A stretch of 64,000 nt of DNA from JAZKGA01 sp040386235 (GCA_040386235.1 JAZKGA010000001.1:1364001-1428000); one strand, 5' to 3'. Positions 18,222 to 26,082 are shown, counted from the stretch's first letter. Program-made: numbers and translations. Notes: a model not told the origin generated them from the sequence alone.

Positions 18222-19124
18222 ATGACATCACTCCCCACTATTTTGTCCTGCCCCGCTTGGGACGATTATGCGCTGATCGACAGCGGCGACGAACGCAAGC
18301 TTGAACGCTATGGACGCGTCACGGTTAACCGCCCTGATCCGCAGGCCCTTTGGAAACCTGCCTTAAGCCAGGATGTATGGCAACGCGCCGATGCCGTGTT
18401 CCAGAATGCCTCAGATCGCGATGAGGACGAGAATGGCAGCTGGCAGACCGCGCGCGGCAAGAACGTCCCGCAAAGCTGGCCGGTTACGATTGACGGCATT
18501 ACCATGCAGTGTCAGCTGATGTCGTTTCGGCATATGGGCCTGTTTCCTGAACAACGGCCGCACTGGCAATGGATGGTCAAGACGATCAAAGAGTCCAACC
18601 GGCCTTTGAAAATCTTGAACCTGTTTGGTTACACCGGGGCGGCGTCATTACTGGCCGCCAAGGCAGGGGCCGAAGTCACCCATCTGGATGCATCAAAAAA
18701 GGCCATTCAATGGGCGAAGGATAATCAAGCCGCATCAAATCTGACCAACGCGCCGATCCGCTGGATTTGCGATGACGCCAAGGCTTTTGTCGCCCGGGAA
18801 ATCCGCCGCGGTAAAACGTATGACGGTATCCTTCTTGACCCTCCGAAATTTGGACGGGGGCCAGAGGGTGAAGTCTGGCGCTTTGAAACCGATATCAACG
18901 ATTTTCTGGTCAATTGCGCCGCATTATTGTCACCTCAGGCGCGTTTTATGATCGTAACCGCCTATGCCCTGCGCTTTTCGTCTGCGGCCCTTGGACATGT
19001 CTTGTATGACGCGGTGGCACGTCGCCATGGCCAGATTGATCATGGGGAATTGTGGCTGGAAGACCAAAGCGGCCACCGCCCCCTGCCCACGTCGCTTTTT
19101 GCCCGCTGGACCGCAAAAGCATGA
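18222..19124 (+). CDS. Class I SAM-dependent methyltransferase (RlmI/RlmK-like)
   Basis: A 300-residue protein. The SAM site LNLFGYTGAASLLAAKAGAEVTHLDASKKAI (about 128-158) contains a motif I loop (GYTGAAS) and the acidic residue at the end of strand 2. The catalytic-type motif LDPPKFGRG (about 206-214) is characteristic of COG1092-type rRNA cytosine methyltransferases. It lacks an N-terminal PUA domain, so it is shorter than RlmI (about 400). The next gene is another RNA methyltransferase, overlapping by ATGA, which supports an RNA-modification role. The exact target is unknown. Confidence 0.85.
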   Translation: MTSLPTILSCPAWDDYALIDSGDERKLERYGRVTVNRPDPQALWKPALSQDVWQRADAVFQNASDRDEDENGSWQTARGKNVPQSWPVTIDGITMQCQLMSFRHMGLFPEQRPHWQWMVKTIKESNRPLKILNLFGYTGAASLLAAKAGAEVTHLDASKKAIQWAKDNQAASNLTNAPIRWICDDAKAFVAREIRRGKTYDGILLDPPKFGRGPEGEVWRFETDINDFLVNCAALLSPQARFMIVTAYALRFSSAALGHVLYDAVARRHGQIDHGELWLEDQSGHRPLPTSLFARWTAKA

Positions 19125-19927
19125 CCGTTAAGCAGATTACCAGTCCGACAAACCCGCATATCAAGGACATAAAATCGCTGTTCCTGCGGAAGTACCGTAA
19201 ATCGACAGGCCTGTTCCTGGCCGAAGGCTTACGCAACCTGCTGGAAGCCGCAGCACTGGACGCCGATATTCGTCAACTGATCTATTTACAAGACATGCGG
19301 GACCGCCCAGATGTTGCGACGTTGCGCGAACAAATTATTGCGCGCGGTGGCCTGATCCTTGAGGTTAATCAAGACGTCTTGGAAAAGATCAGCCGAAAAG
19401 ACAACCCCCAAGCCGTTATCGGCGTGATCCGGCATCAGCCGAAAGATTTAAGTGCGATTGACGCCACAGCAAGCAAAGCCTGCTGGGTGGTTCTGGAACA
19501 TATCCATGATCCCGGTAATCTCGGCACGATCATCCGCACGGTGGATAGTGTGGGGGCAACGGGCGTGATATTGGTGGGCCAAACCTGTGATCCGACATCG
19601 GTGGAAGCGGTACGCGCCACAATGGGGTCCCTGTTCACCGTGCCTGTTATTCAATGTAGTGTCGATAATTTCTTGGCCTGGTTGCCGGGCTGGGATGGGC
19701 AGATAATCGGCACAACCCTGCAGGACTCGGTTGATTTTCGCTCCGTTGCGTATAGTAATAAATTGTTATTAATGATGGGAAATGAACAATCCGGCCTGCC
19801 GCCGGAATTGCGCGGCAGATGCCATCATTTGATCCGCCTGCCCATGGCTGGACGCGCGGACAGCCTTAACCTGGCTGTTGCCACCGGCATCACGTTGTAT
19901 GCCGCATTACACTCCTGGCAAGCTTAA
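19121..19927 (+). CDS. TrmH/SpoU-family RNA 2'-O-methyltransferase
   Basis: A 268-residue SPOUT enzyme. The N-terminal substrate-binding domain (ITSPTNPHIKDIKSL, KSTGLFLAEGLRNLLEA) resembles that of TsnR and RlmB-type proteins. The knot carries motif 1 LEHIHDPGNLGTIIRT, motif 2 LLMMGNEQSGLP and motif 3 IRLPMAGRADSLNLAVATGI. Predicted role is SAM-dependent ribose methylation of rRNA or tRNA. The start at 19121 overlaps the preceding methyltransferase stop as ATGA, indicating translational coupling. The stop shares a TTAA palindrome with the convergent small gene on the minus strand. Confidence 0.93.
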   Translation: MTVKQITSPTNPHIKDIKSLFLRKYRKSTGLFLAEGLRNLLEAAALDADIRQLIYLQDMRDRPDVATLREQIIARGGLILEVNQDVLEKISRKDNPQAVIGVIRHQPKDLSAIDATASKACWVVLEHIHDPGNLGTIIRTVDSVGATGVILVGQTCDPTSVEAVRATMGSLFTVPVIQCSVDNFLAWLPGWDGQIIGTTLQDSVDFRSVAYSNKLLLMMGNEQSGLPPELRGRCHHLIRLPMAGRADSLNLAVATGITLYAALHSWQA

Positions 19928-20082
19928 CGCCGCAGACGAATAATCTCGGTTGATGCACCAGCGGCACCGGCTGACGCGCACGGCCCTGTCATAAATTGCG
20001 CCATGGATAAATGTTCATCGCGTACACCCTCACACAGTGCAATTGATGCTTGTGTAAATGCGTCTAAGTGATTGCCCTTCAT
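19924..20082 (-). CDS. Small hypothetical protein (52 aa)
   Basis: A 52-residue frame beginning MKGNHLDAFTQASIALCEGV, with an amphipathic N-terminal half and an Ala/Gly-rich middle, ending IIRLRR. The start at 20082 is favoured by GGAGAGAGGAAAAAGGGA just upstream. It follows the 94-residue gene by 31 bases on the same strand and its stop interlocks with the trmH-like stop (TTAA). I recognise no family. Spacing and the ribosome site suggest it is real. Confidence 0.45.
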   Translation of the reverse strand: MKGNHLDAFTQASIALCEGVRDEHLSMAQFMTGPCASAGAAGASTEIIRLRR

Positions 20083-20113
20083 TCCCTTTTTCCTCTCTCC
20101 GCCTTTTGGCTTT

Positions 20114-20398
20114 TTATTGTACTTGAATGGATAATGGCGCACGCATATCTATCACGACATCCCTACTCGGTCGGGCATAGAGCGTCACGGGATCGCCGTG
20201 GCGCAGCCCTGATGCCATTTGTGGGGAAATGCGCCCCAGACTATGGGTATTTTCAAACAACACAGCATGAAGGCTTAAATCGGCCATGTTCAGAACGATT
20301 GTCTCGGATCTGACAAATCCCGGATCTTCAAGATAGATCGCGATTTGCCCCTGGTGATTGCGGATAAATCCGGCTTCGGTATCGTGTTGATATCTCAT
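20114..20398 (-). CDS. Hypothetical protein (94 aa)
   Basis: A 94-residue protein without a signal peptide or membrane segment. Alternating hydrophobic strands (GQIAIYLEDPGFV, ETIVLNMADLSLHAVLFEN, DPVTLYARPSRDVVIDMRA) suggest an all-beta domain; it bears a vague resemblance to PilZ-like or other small beta barrels, but lacks the RxxxR and D/NxSxxG motifs. An AAGGGAAATAAG stretch precedes the ATG. It probably forms a two-gene unit with the 52-residue protein downstream. Function unknown. Confidence 0.55.
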   Translation of the reverse strand: MRYQHDTEAGFIRNHQGQIAIYLEDPGFVRSETIVLNMADLSLHAVLFENTHSLGRISPQMASGLRHGDPVTLYARPSRDVVIDMRAPLSIQVQ

Positions 20399-20566
20399 GC
20401 GCTGCTTATTTCCCTTATGACTGACCGACCGTATTGCGGCCTATCTCTTAGCATACGCACAAAAAATTAAGACTATGTAAATAATATGAGCTCTCAGGAA
20501 ACCCAAGAAATATACGACTTGCTAACCCTTTTTATCTAGGATAGTGGAAGATAACCGAGAGAAACG

Positions 20567-21322
20567 ATGACATCTGAAGACCTTAAAACCGGCAAAGACC
20601 TTGATGACCTGACCGCCAGCTATACGCTCGGCGACGCGGCTGGCAAACGTTGCCTGGCCATTACGGATGAGTTGCTGCAGGCTATTGAAAACTACACGAC
20701 AAAGGGCGGCGCATATGGCGCCGTTACGCTTTACCCGCATTTGACGACAATTTCGGCGGATGGGGCGGCGCTTTTACGGCGCTTGGGACATTCCGCAACG
20801 ACCCAGTTCAATTTTGAAAAAGCCTATGTTTTGAGTGATATCGGCAAAATTCACCAATGCTATGATAAAATAGATTGGATGTCCGATGACCGCCCCTCAA
20901 AGGCGGAAAAAGATTTTCGGCGCCAGCACACAGTGCGTGGACCGGACATCCTTGACGATAAATTGCGGTTTGAATCAGAAGACGTCAAAACGCACCCCCA
21001 CTGGCAGGTCGTTAAATCCCTGATGGTCTATCATCATGAACGCATGGATGGGAACGGCGAATTACATCTGGCCGGAGAGAAAATAGGAGACGTTCTGCAA
21101 GTCGCATGTATGGTCGATGCCTATGATGGTGATATGCGTAAACGGGCCCATCAATCCACACCTCGCACACAAGAGGAGCAGCTGGACCGTATGCAAAACG
21201 ACGATAAATATCGCGGTGCCTTTGCCCCGGCCATGCTGGAAACCTATAAAGCCTTACGGATAGAGGCATTCGCGCCGCAACGGCCCGCACCCGCCGAAAA
21301 CCGCGCCATGGTCATGCTGTAA
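20567..21322 (+). CDS. Degenerate HD-GYP-like domain protein
   Basis: A 251-residue soluble protein. The region from about residue 58 to 190 follows the HD-GYP layout: an H at 58, then LSDIGKI (89-95) where the family has HDIGKI, QHTVRG (120-125), a helix, HHERMDGNGE (156-165) where the family has HHExxDGxGYP, and VDAYDGD (183-189). Thus Ser replaces the metal-binding His of the HD pair, and the GYP tripeptide is absent (GEL). HD-GYP enzymes hydrolyse cyclic di-GMP; this one may be inactive or act as a binding or scaffold protein. There is no receiver domain. A strong hairpin terminator follows the stop. Its location beside the pilus locus is suggestive, not proof. Confidence 0.7.
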   Translation: MTSEDLKTGKDLDDLTASYTLGDAAGKRCLAITDELLQAIENYTTKGGAYGAVTLYPHLTTISADGAALLRRLGHSATTQFNFEKAYVLSDIGKIHQCYDKIDWMSDDRPSKAEKDFRRQHTVRGPDILDDKLRFESEDVKTHPHWQVVKSLMVYHHERMDGNGELHLAGEKIGDVLQVACMVDAYDGDMRKRAHQSTPRTQEEQLDRMQNDDKYRGAFAPAMLETYKALRIEAFAPQRPAPAENRAMVML

Positions 21323-21343
21323 AACGCCCGGATTCACGCATAA

Positions 21344-21369
21344 AAAAAGAGGCCTGACGGCCTCTTTTT
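21344..21369. terminator. Bidirectional rho-independent terminator
   Basis: An 11-base-pair perfect stem (AAAAAGAGGCC / GGCCTCTTTTT) with a TGAC loop. The A and T runs let it work in both directions, between the converging HD-GYP-like gene (stop 21322) and the small lipoprotein gene (stop 21385). Confidence 0.88.
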
Positions 21370-21384
21370 ACATTATACCAAAGA

Positions 21385-21507
21385 CTATTTGGTCATTTTG
21401 TTTTGGAAAACGCCATCAGCGGACGATACGTCTGCTTTTTGTGCTGTGCCGCAAGCGGACAGGCTGATAACGGCCATTGCGCAAACAATCATTGTCAGTG
21501 CTTTCAT
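21385..21507 (-). CDS. Small lipoprotein (40 aa)
   Basis: A 40-residue reading frame: a short N-terminus (MKALT), a hydrophobic stretch, then a lipobox LSAC with Cys at residue 19 followed by Gly. The mature part is only about 22 residues (ending FQNKMTK). Size and layout resemble entericidin-type small lipoproteins, but I see no clear sequence match. CTGGAG lies eight bases before the ATG, and a strong terminator follows the stop, so the gene looks genuine although it is too short for ordinary ORF cut-offs. It lies directly downstream of the last pilin gene. Confidence 0.7.
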   Translation of the reverse strand: MKALTMIVCAMAVISLSACGTAQKADVSSADGVFQNKMTK

Positions 21508-21581
21508 GATACTACTCCAGTTGGTTTTAGGTTTTGGTCCTTGTCATTTATCATACGACGAGACGTTTGAAAAGACGATTT

Positions 21582-21609
21582 ATCCTACCTTACGCCCTAT
21601 TAATGTAAA
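21582..21609 (-). promoter_or_regulatory. Putative promoter for the 40-aa lipoprotein
   Basis: Read on the minus strand: TTTACA (21609-21604), a 16-base spacer, then TAGGAT (21587-21582). It starts just past the end of the pilin gene (stop 21614), about 75 bases from the lipoprotein ATG. Pattern match only. Confidence 0.35.
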
Positions 21610-21613
21610 GACC

Positions 21614-22384
21614 TTAATCACGCATCCGGATAAATGCACCGCAGTTTTCATTAGACACCGTTGACGCATACAACCCCGACGCCGCGGTCGATGTGGCACA
21701 TTGCTGTGAACCCGCCAAAGCAATCCCAATAGCGACCATGCCACCGGTATTCGGCTTTCCATCGTCAATCTTACGGTCAAGACGCTCTGCCACTGGCGGT
21801 GTCATTGTCGTTGTCGTCACTTGAATGCCGTCTGCACGGCTGACCAACGCCAGGTAGTGCCCATCACGTGGTTGCGTTGCAGTGATATAAGGCAATGGAA
21901 AAACCGGGGTCCCCAGATAGCTGATAACATATCCGCCGCCAATGGCCGCCGCCGGGTCAGAATTTCCGAATTCCAGCGCGGTTACTTCAGGCAGCGTCCC
22001 CGATATCAAATTCATTGTGCTCATTTGGGCCCAGGCAACCAGACTTTCAGGCGCAGGAGACAGCGAACGGGCCAAAGCGACTTCCGCCGCGTTGCCAATC
22101 CGTCCATCACCATTTCCGGCCACGGCGCACTGGTTCGCACAGTTGGTCAGACGGGTGGTTGGCGCCGTTAAATCGCCAGGCATACCGCGTTGCATATCAT
22201 GAAAGGTGATCAAAGCCGCCGTCAACGATTTCGTCTGCGATGCTGTCATATTTAATTGTGCAGATGTGATCAATTCTCGGCCCTTTAAGATGCCAGCCAG
22301 CAACAAGCCAATAATGACCAGTGCTATCGCCAGTTCAACCAACGTAAAACCTTTTTGTGTCTTGATCATTTTTTCCATCCGCAT
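21614..22384 (-). CDS. Type IV prepilin-like protein (paralogue 1)
   Basis: A 256-residue pilin-like protein. A short basic leader ends KTQKG and the processing site is G|FTLVELAIALVIIGLLL, the class III signal with Glu at +5, followed by a 20-residue hydrophobic helix. The large C-terminal domain has a cysteine pair (NCANQC) near residue 80 and another near the end (QQC and ENCGAF). Overall architecture is shared with the neighbouring prepilin. At about 250 residues it is larger than a typical PilA (about 150). The start is uncertain among MRMEK, MEK and MIK within six codons. It is predicted to be processed by prepilin peptidase and assembled into, or at the tip of, a pilus. Confidence 0.9.
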   Translation of the reverse strand: MRMEKMIKTQKGFTLVELAIALVIIGLLLAGILKGRELITSAQLNMTASQTKSLTAALITFHDMQRGMPGDLTAPTTRLTNCANQCAVAGNGDGRIGNAAEVALARSLSPAPESLVAWAQMSTMNLISGTLPEVTALEFGNSDPAAAIGGGYVISYLGTPVFPLPYITATQPRDGHYLALVSRADGIQVTTTTMTPPVAERLDRKIDDGKPNTGGMVAIGIALAGSQQCATSTAASGLYASTVSNENCGAFIRMRD

Positions 22385-22465
22385 CGTGTCTGTTAAATGG
22401 TATCAGAGATTTATTCTCCCTATATTACCACTGTTTGATAATTGAACCAGTCTTTTCCCGTGAAA

Positions 22466-22488
22466 AGGCCCTGTATGATACAGGGCCT
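22466..22488 (-). terminator. Rho-independent terminator after prepilin paralogue 2
   Basis: Perfect 8-base stem AGGCCCTG / CAGGGCCT with a seven-base loop, 26 bases past the pilin stop and followed on the minus strand by TTTT. It separates the two pilin genes, so expression of the distal copy probably depends on readthrough or its own promoter. Confidence 0.75.
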
Positions 22489-22513
22489 CTCCAGATTCTT
22501 TTCTTACAAAGCG

Positions 22514-23281
22514 TTAGTTCAGAATGCGGATATAAAGACCGCAATTCACGCCCGCCACAGACACCGCATACAGGCCGGCATTCGTTGCCGCTGTCGCGCA
22601 TTGTGTGGCACCCGCCGCAACAACACCGATCGCATTAACCGAACCTGTGTTTGGAGCGCCATCGTCCATTTTACGGTCGAAACGCTCAGACTGCGCAGGA
22701 GTCATAACGGTTGATGTATCATCAATAGCAGCACTTGCACTGTTAACCAGGCCAAGGTAGTGACCGGCTTGTGGCAGCGTTGTTGCTGTGTGCCCTGCCA
22801 AAGTCTGGCCGGATGATACGCCGATCAGGAAACCGCCGCCAATCGGCGCCGAAGGGGCCGAGTTGCCGAATTCCAAAGCGCTGACGTCCACCGCAACTTC
22901 GCCCAGCAGATTGGCAGCAGCCAAATGTGGGAAAGCAGCCATATCTTCTGAGTAGCTGCCGATCGCTTTTGTGCCCGTAAATGTGGCCAGCGTACCGATA
23001 CGATTGTTCTGGTCACCACTGGTGGCACATTCCGCCGTACAGTTTTGCAGCTTGGTGCCAGGGTTGGTAATATCGCCAGGCAGGTAATAATAGTTGTCCC
23101 GGAATGTGATAACCGCAGCCTCAATCGCTTTGGCTTTTGAAACCGATGCGTTGACCTGCGCGTTGGCGATCAATTCCTGACCTTTCAGAATGCCGGAAAT
23201 AAGCAGGCCGACAATAACCAGAACAATCGCAAGTTCCACCAAAGTAAAACCGCGTTGTCGTTTTGTATTCATAGTGTTCAT
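22514..23281 (-). CDS. Type IV prepilin-like protein (paralogue 2)
   Basis: A 255-residue prepilin. The leader MNTMNTKRQRG is followed by FTLVELAIVLVIVGLLI, so cleavage is expected at G11|F12 with Glu at +5. Like its paralogue it has a PGDIT segment, an NCTAEC pair, a LEFGNSAPSAPIGGG block and a C-terminal ATQC...VNCGLYIRILN, suggesting the same disulphide-stabilised fold. The ATG at 23281 is chosen because GGAGG lies eight bases upstream. A terminator follows. It is likely the major pilin, given the very good ribosome site and terminator, but this is inference. Confidence 0.92.
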   Translation of the reverse strand: MNTMNTKRQRGFTLVELAIVLVIVGLLISGILKGQELIANAQVNASVSKAKAIEAAVITFRDNYYYLPGDITNPGTKLQNCTAECATSGDQNNRIGTLATFTGTKAIGSYSEDMAAFPHLAAANLLGEVAVDVSALEFGNSAPSAPIGGGFLIGVSSGQTLAGHTATTLPQAGHYLGLVNSASAAIDDTSTVMTPAQSERFDRKMDDGAPNTGSVNAIGVVAAGATQCATAATNAGLYAVSVAGVNCGLYIRILN

Positions 23282-23475
23282 ATGTATATCCTCCAAATTG
23301 TTACCCCTGATATCCCGTCTGGATTACTCTTTTCGAGCATCCCGTTCCACAGGCATAATTTTAGTCTATCAGAATTTTGCCCAAGACCAATCCCATGCTT
23401 TTACTAGGATCGCCCAAAATTCATGAATGCTTTGTTAACACAAGGCAAACCAAGGTATTGAAACTTCTTATTTTG

Positions 23476-24516
23476 TCATTTTGAGTGTTGGGCCCGGCGG
23501 TAACCACTTGGTGTTTGCCCCGAAATGTCCCGAAACACCCGATTAAACGTCGCCAAAGATGAAAACCCTGATTCGGATGAAATCACTTGAATCGGCGCAT
23601 CTGTCTGACGCAACAGGGCTTTGGCATCCTCAACACGATGTTCATTCAGGATTTGGGGGATGGTTTTACCCAGATTCTCATTCGCCAGACGCGATACAAT
23701 CGCCTCAGACACCCCTAATTCGGCGGCTAAAGTTGACCGCGAGGCAACAGGGTCTTGATACACTTTCTCAATATCCAGCAAATTCGCCAGCCGCCGCAAG
23801 ATGTCCTTATCCGTCGCCGATACAGCGCCCGGGTCGATTGTCACCGATGACTTGGCAATCGGAAGCGCCAGGGGATACAGGCGAAACAGGCTGGTCGCCG
23901 ACAAATATACGAACATCAGGCCCAGGACACTGCGCAACGTGGCGCCTTCCTGCCAGGTCACGGCGTGAAATAGCTCCATACTATGCGTGCCAATCAAAAT
24001 TGTCGTCATCGCGATCAGGCAGATAATCAGCCAATATCGCGATCGGGCAAAGGCGCGATCCGCCCGAATACGTGACCGTTGCTCACGCTGCAGCCATAAA
24101 AGCAGCAGAATCACACTGCCAACACACACCGCCAGGGCGTTCAACCAATCGGTTTGATCGTCCCCCATCATCAGTGAAACGACAATCGCCAGTGCTGGAA
24201 GAGTCAGAACCGTAAAATGTCGCCATTCCGGTATTTGCCGCAAATGTGTCAGCTGCACGATCAACAAATAGCTTAAGGCCGGAATAAACATCCATATACC
24301 TGCGGCCCAGGCCGTGATCGCGTTATATTGCTGCATCGGCAGGGTAATGGCAAAATTATACAGAAAACAAAAAACCAAGGTGGCGTAAAACAGGATCGGA
24401 ATAAACACCAGTCCGGTGCGTACAACACGCGACCCGATATACACCAGCGCATAAACCGTCTGTAACAGCCCGATGACTGACAGGATCTGCGGCAGGGTAT
24501 AATAGCTATTCAGCAT
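23476..24516 (-). CDS. Membrane-embedded AraC-family transcriptional regulator
   Basis: A 346-residue protein. Residues 1-220 contain about seven hydrophobic helices, and residues 235-345 an AraC-type double helix-turn-helix: SRSTLAAELGVSEAIVSRLAN for the first HTH and VISSESGFSSLATFNRVFRDISGQTPSGYR for the second, which is the classic AraC signature. Membrane-bound AraC proteins of this layout are thought to sense envelope or membrane signals and bind DNA from the membrane. The ATG, after AGGCAGGGG, lies inside the end of the upstream gene (11-base overlap), so it is expressed from the pilus operon. The adjacent pilin genes are the obvious candidate targets. Confidence 0.88.
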   Translation of the reverse strand: MLNSYYTLPQILSVIGLLQTVYALVYIGSRVVRTGLVFIPILFYATLVFCFLYNFAITLPMQQYNAITAWAAGIWMFIPALSYLLIVQLTHLRQIPEWRHFTVLTLPALAIVVSLMMGDDQTDWLNALAVCVGSVILLLLWLQREQRSRIRADRAFARSRYWLIICLIAMTTILIGTHSMELFHAVTWQEGATLRSVLGLMFVYLSATSLFRLYPLALPIAKSSVTIDPGAVSATDKDILRRLANLLDIEKVYQDPVASRSTLAAELGVSEAIVSRLANENLGKTIPQILNEHRVEDAKALLRQTDAPIQVISSESGFSSLATFNRVFRDISGQTPSGYRRAQHSK

Positions 24517-25282
24517 CCCCTGCCTCTTCTTCTTTTCCGTTCAAATCGTGGCACAGGGCATAAGCAGGACGTTCGGCAGCCGTTAATATCTGCTGGCACA
24601 GGATACTGCGCAGCAGATTAAATTCGGTGATGGTCAGCGTGTTGGCCTCATCCCGCAACCGCATCAGGATCAGCGCCGCTGCTGCCTGCTTCTCACCGCG
24701 CGTGTTCATAATGACGAAACGGAAATTGCGTCCCCATTCAGGCAAAGCCGGATCGGGATGGCGGGCCAGGATATCGGCCAATGCCTGTGCTTTTTTTAAA
24801 TCATGCAGCTTGTATTGCGACAGGATAACGGCCTGCGCCAACCACCGCCAGTTGTTATTCCCCTGACGCTGGCCGATCATCGCCAGGTAGTCAACAACAG
24901 GCGCAAGCCCCTTCCCGTCTGGTGCAGCACCGAAATAATATGCCGCCAGATACGGCAGATAGCGTGACTGGGGGTCTAGCCCGTCAAGCAGGCGCAGCCA
25001 AGTGCCGACATGGTGGTAATCATACATATCCAGGCTGATGGTCCGCCCGGCCGCATCGCCAAAATTCTGCAATACAATGGCCAGGCTGCGAAAGGCAAAT
25101 TGCGGGTCACCAAGGGCCACCATGCGGGCTATTGCTGGTGACGGGGCGGTTGGAACATTCAGCCAGCGTTCCTGATCGCGCAACAGCAAGGCAGCGCAAA
25201 GAAACTGCAGCAACAAAAACATCGCCAGGCACGCGTATAAAAAACGGTGCTGGGGCAGAAGGGCGGCGCGTTTTTCTGCCAT
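24506..25282 (-). CDS. Membrane-anchored protein of unknown function in the pilus operon
   Basis: A 258-residue protein with a single N-terminal membrane segment (about residues 15-34) and a soluble, probably helical and periplasmic remainder (PQSRYLPYLAAYYFGAA, NNWRWLAQAVILSQYKLHDLKKAQALADI), reminiscent of TPR-type helical pairs. I do not recognise the family. It lies between the ABC-2 permease (about 14 bases upstream) and the AraC regulator (11-base overlap), in the position where a PilG-type accessory subunit of a pilus ABC transporter might occur; that equivalence rests on context only. The ATG at 25282 follows AAGGGTGGGG. Confidence 0.7.
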   Translation of the reverse strand: MAEKRAALLPQHRFLYACLAMFLLLQFLCAALLLRDQERWLNVPTAPSPAIARMVALGDPQFAFRSLAIVLQNFGDAAGRTISLDMYDYHHVGTWLRLLDGLDPQSRYLPYLAAYYFGAAPDGKGLAPVVDYLAMIGQRQGNNNWRWLAQAVILSQYKLHDLKKAQALADILARHPDPALPEWGRNFRFVIMNTRGEKQAAAALILMRLRDEANTLTITEFNLLRSILCQQILTAAERPAYALCHDLNGKEEEAGDAE

Positions 25283-25296
25283 CACCCACCCCACCC

Positions 25297-26073
25297 TTAA
25301 AATTGTCGCCGGACGAAATCAGCCGTCATCGCGCAAAACACCAGGGCCATGAAAACACATCCATGGACCAACAGGAATGTATAGGGGGTGCCAGCGACCG
25401 GACCGTAAAGCAGCCACGACGTCTGCCCCAACAGGTCAAGGCGCGGTAAAAAAAGCATGACCGATTGCATGATCCCGTTCAAAACCCCGTGCGAGATATC
25501 GATATCCGATTTATGCGCTAGAATGCCGGAAATCTGCCCCAAAAGGCGGCACAGGATATAGAACGCCAGACACGCAAATGTGGCGGACGACGCGCTGCGT
25601 AACATCACAGAGAAAAACAGGCTGACCATCATCACGCACAGCAATTCGATCGCGTAACTGCCACCCCACAACAGGAAGCCAGGCTGCCAGCCTCGCCACC
25701 CAAAGATCGTAATGGCGCCAAATACCAGGGCGGCAATCGCCACGGCAATAATGGCAAAACCAACAACATGAGAGATAAGGAAACACGCGCGCGAGACGGG
25801 ACGAGACAACAGAAAATCAACATCGCGATTGTCCATCGCCCGCCGGAAAAAAAAGACAATGAAGATCATTAATCCGAACGCGCCCAGATTGCGCAGGGAT
25901 GCCGCCATATAGACAAAAGCGAATTCAGGTTTTTCAACCACCGCCGCCGACCCAAGAAAGATGGACAGGGCGCAGGCCAGGCCGATCGCAACAAAGATCG
26001 AAAGGATAATGCGGTCGTGCCGTGCGCCCATAAGGACGTAGCGCACCAGCGGCCATGACATCCAGGTCGTCAT
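25297..26073 (-). CDS. ABC-2-type transporter permease in the pilus operon
   Basis: A 258-residue protein with six hydrophobic helices, the usual layout of ABC-2 permeases without a fused ATPase. The segment FRRAMDNRDVDFLLSRPVSR between helices 2 and 3 is the family's cytosolic coupling region (compare DRxxGTxxLLLSRPVSR). The only free ABC ATPase in the window is at 32184-32987, in the same gene run, so the two are predicted partners. The start follows AAGGACGCGCC that overlaps the secretin stop, pointing to coupled expression with the secretin. Substrate unknown; a role in pilus assembly, as for Myxococcus PilI, is inferred. Confidence 0.8.
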   Translation of the reverse strand: MTTWMSWPLVRYVLMGARHDRIILSIFVAIGLACALSIFLGSAAVVEKPEFAFVYMAASLRNLGAFGLMIFIVFFFRRAMDNRDVDFLLSRPVSRACFLISHVVGFAIIAVAIAALVFGAITIFGWRGWQPGFLLWGGSYAIELLCVMMVSLFFSVMLRSASSATFACLAFYILCRLLGQISGILAHKSDIDISHGVLNGIMQSVMLFLPRLDLLGQTSWLLYGPVAGTPYTFLLVHGCVFMALVFCAMTADFVRRQF

Positions 26074-26082
26074 GGCGCGTCC

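Noticed and set aside
20486..20539. 17-codon frame (MSSQETQEIYDLLTLFI) upstream of the HD-GYP-like gene, possible leader peptide
   Set aside because: No ribosome site precedes it and no attenuator-like pair of hairpins follows.
23282..23475. Sigma-54 promoter for the pilin gene, as in PilR-controlled pilA
   Set aside because: No GG-N10-GC element of the TGGCAC-N5-TTGCA type; only weak sigma-70-like boxes with poor spacing.
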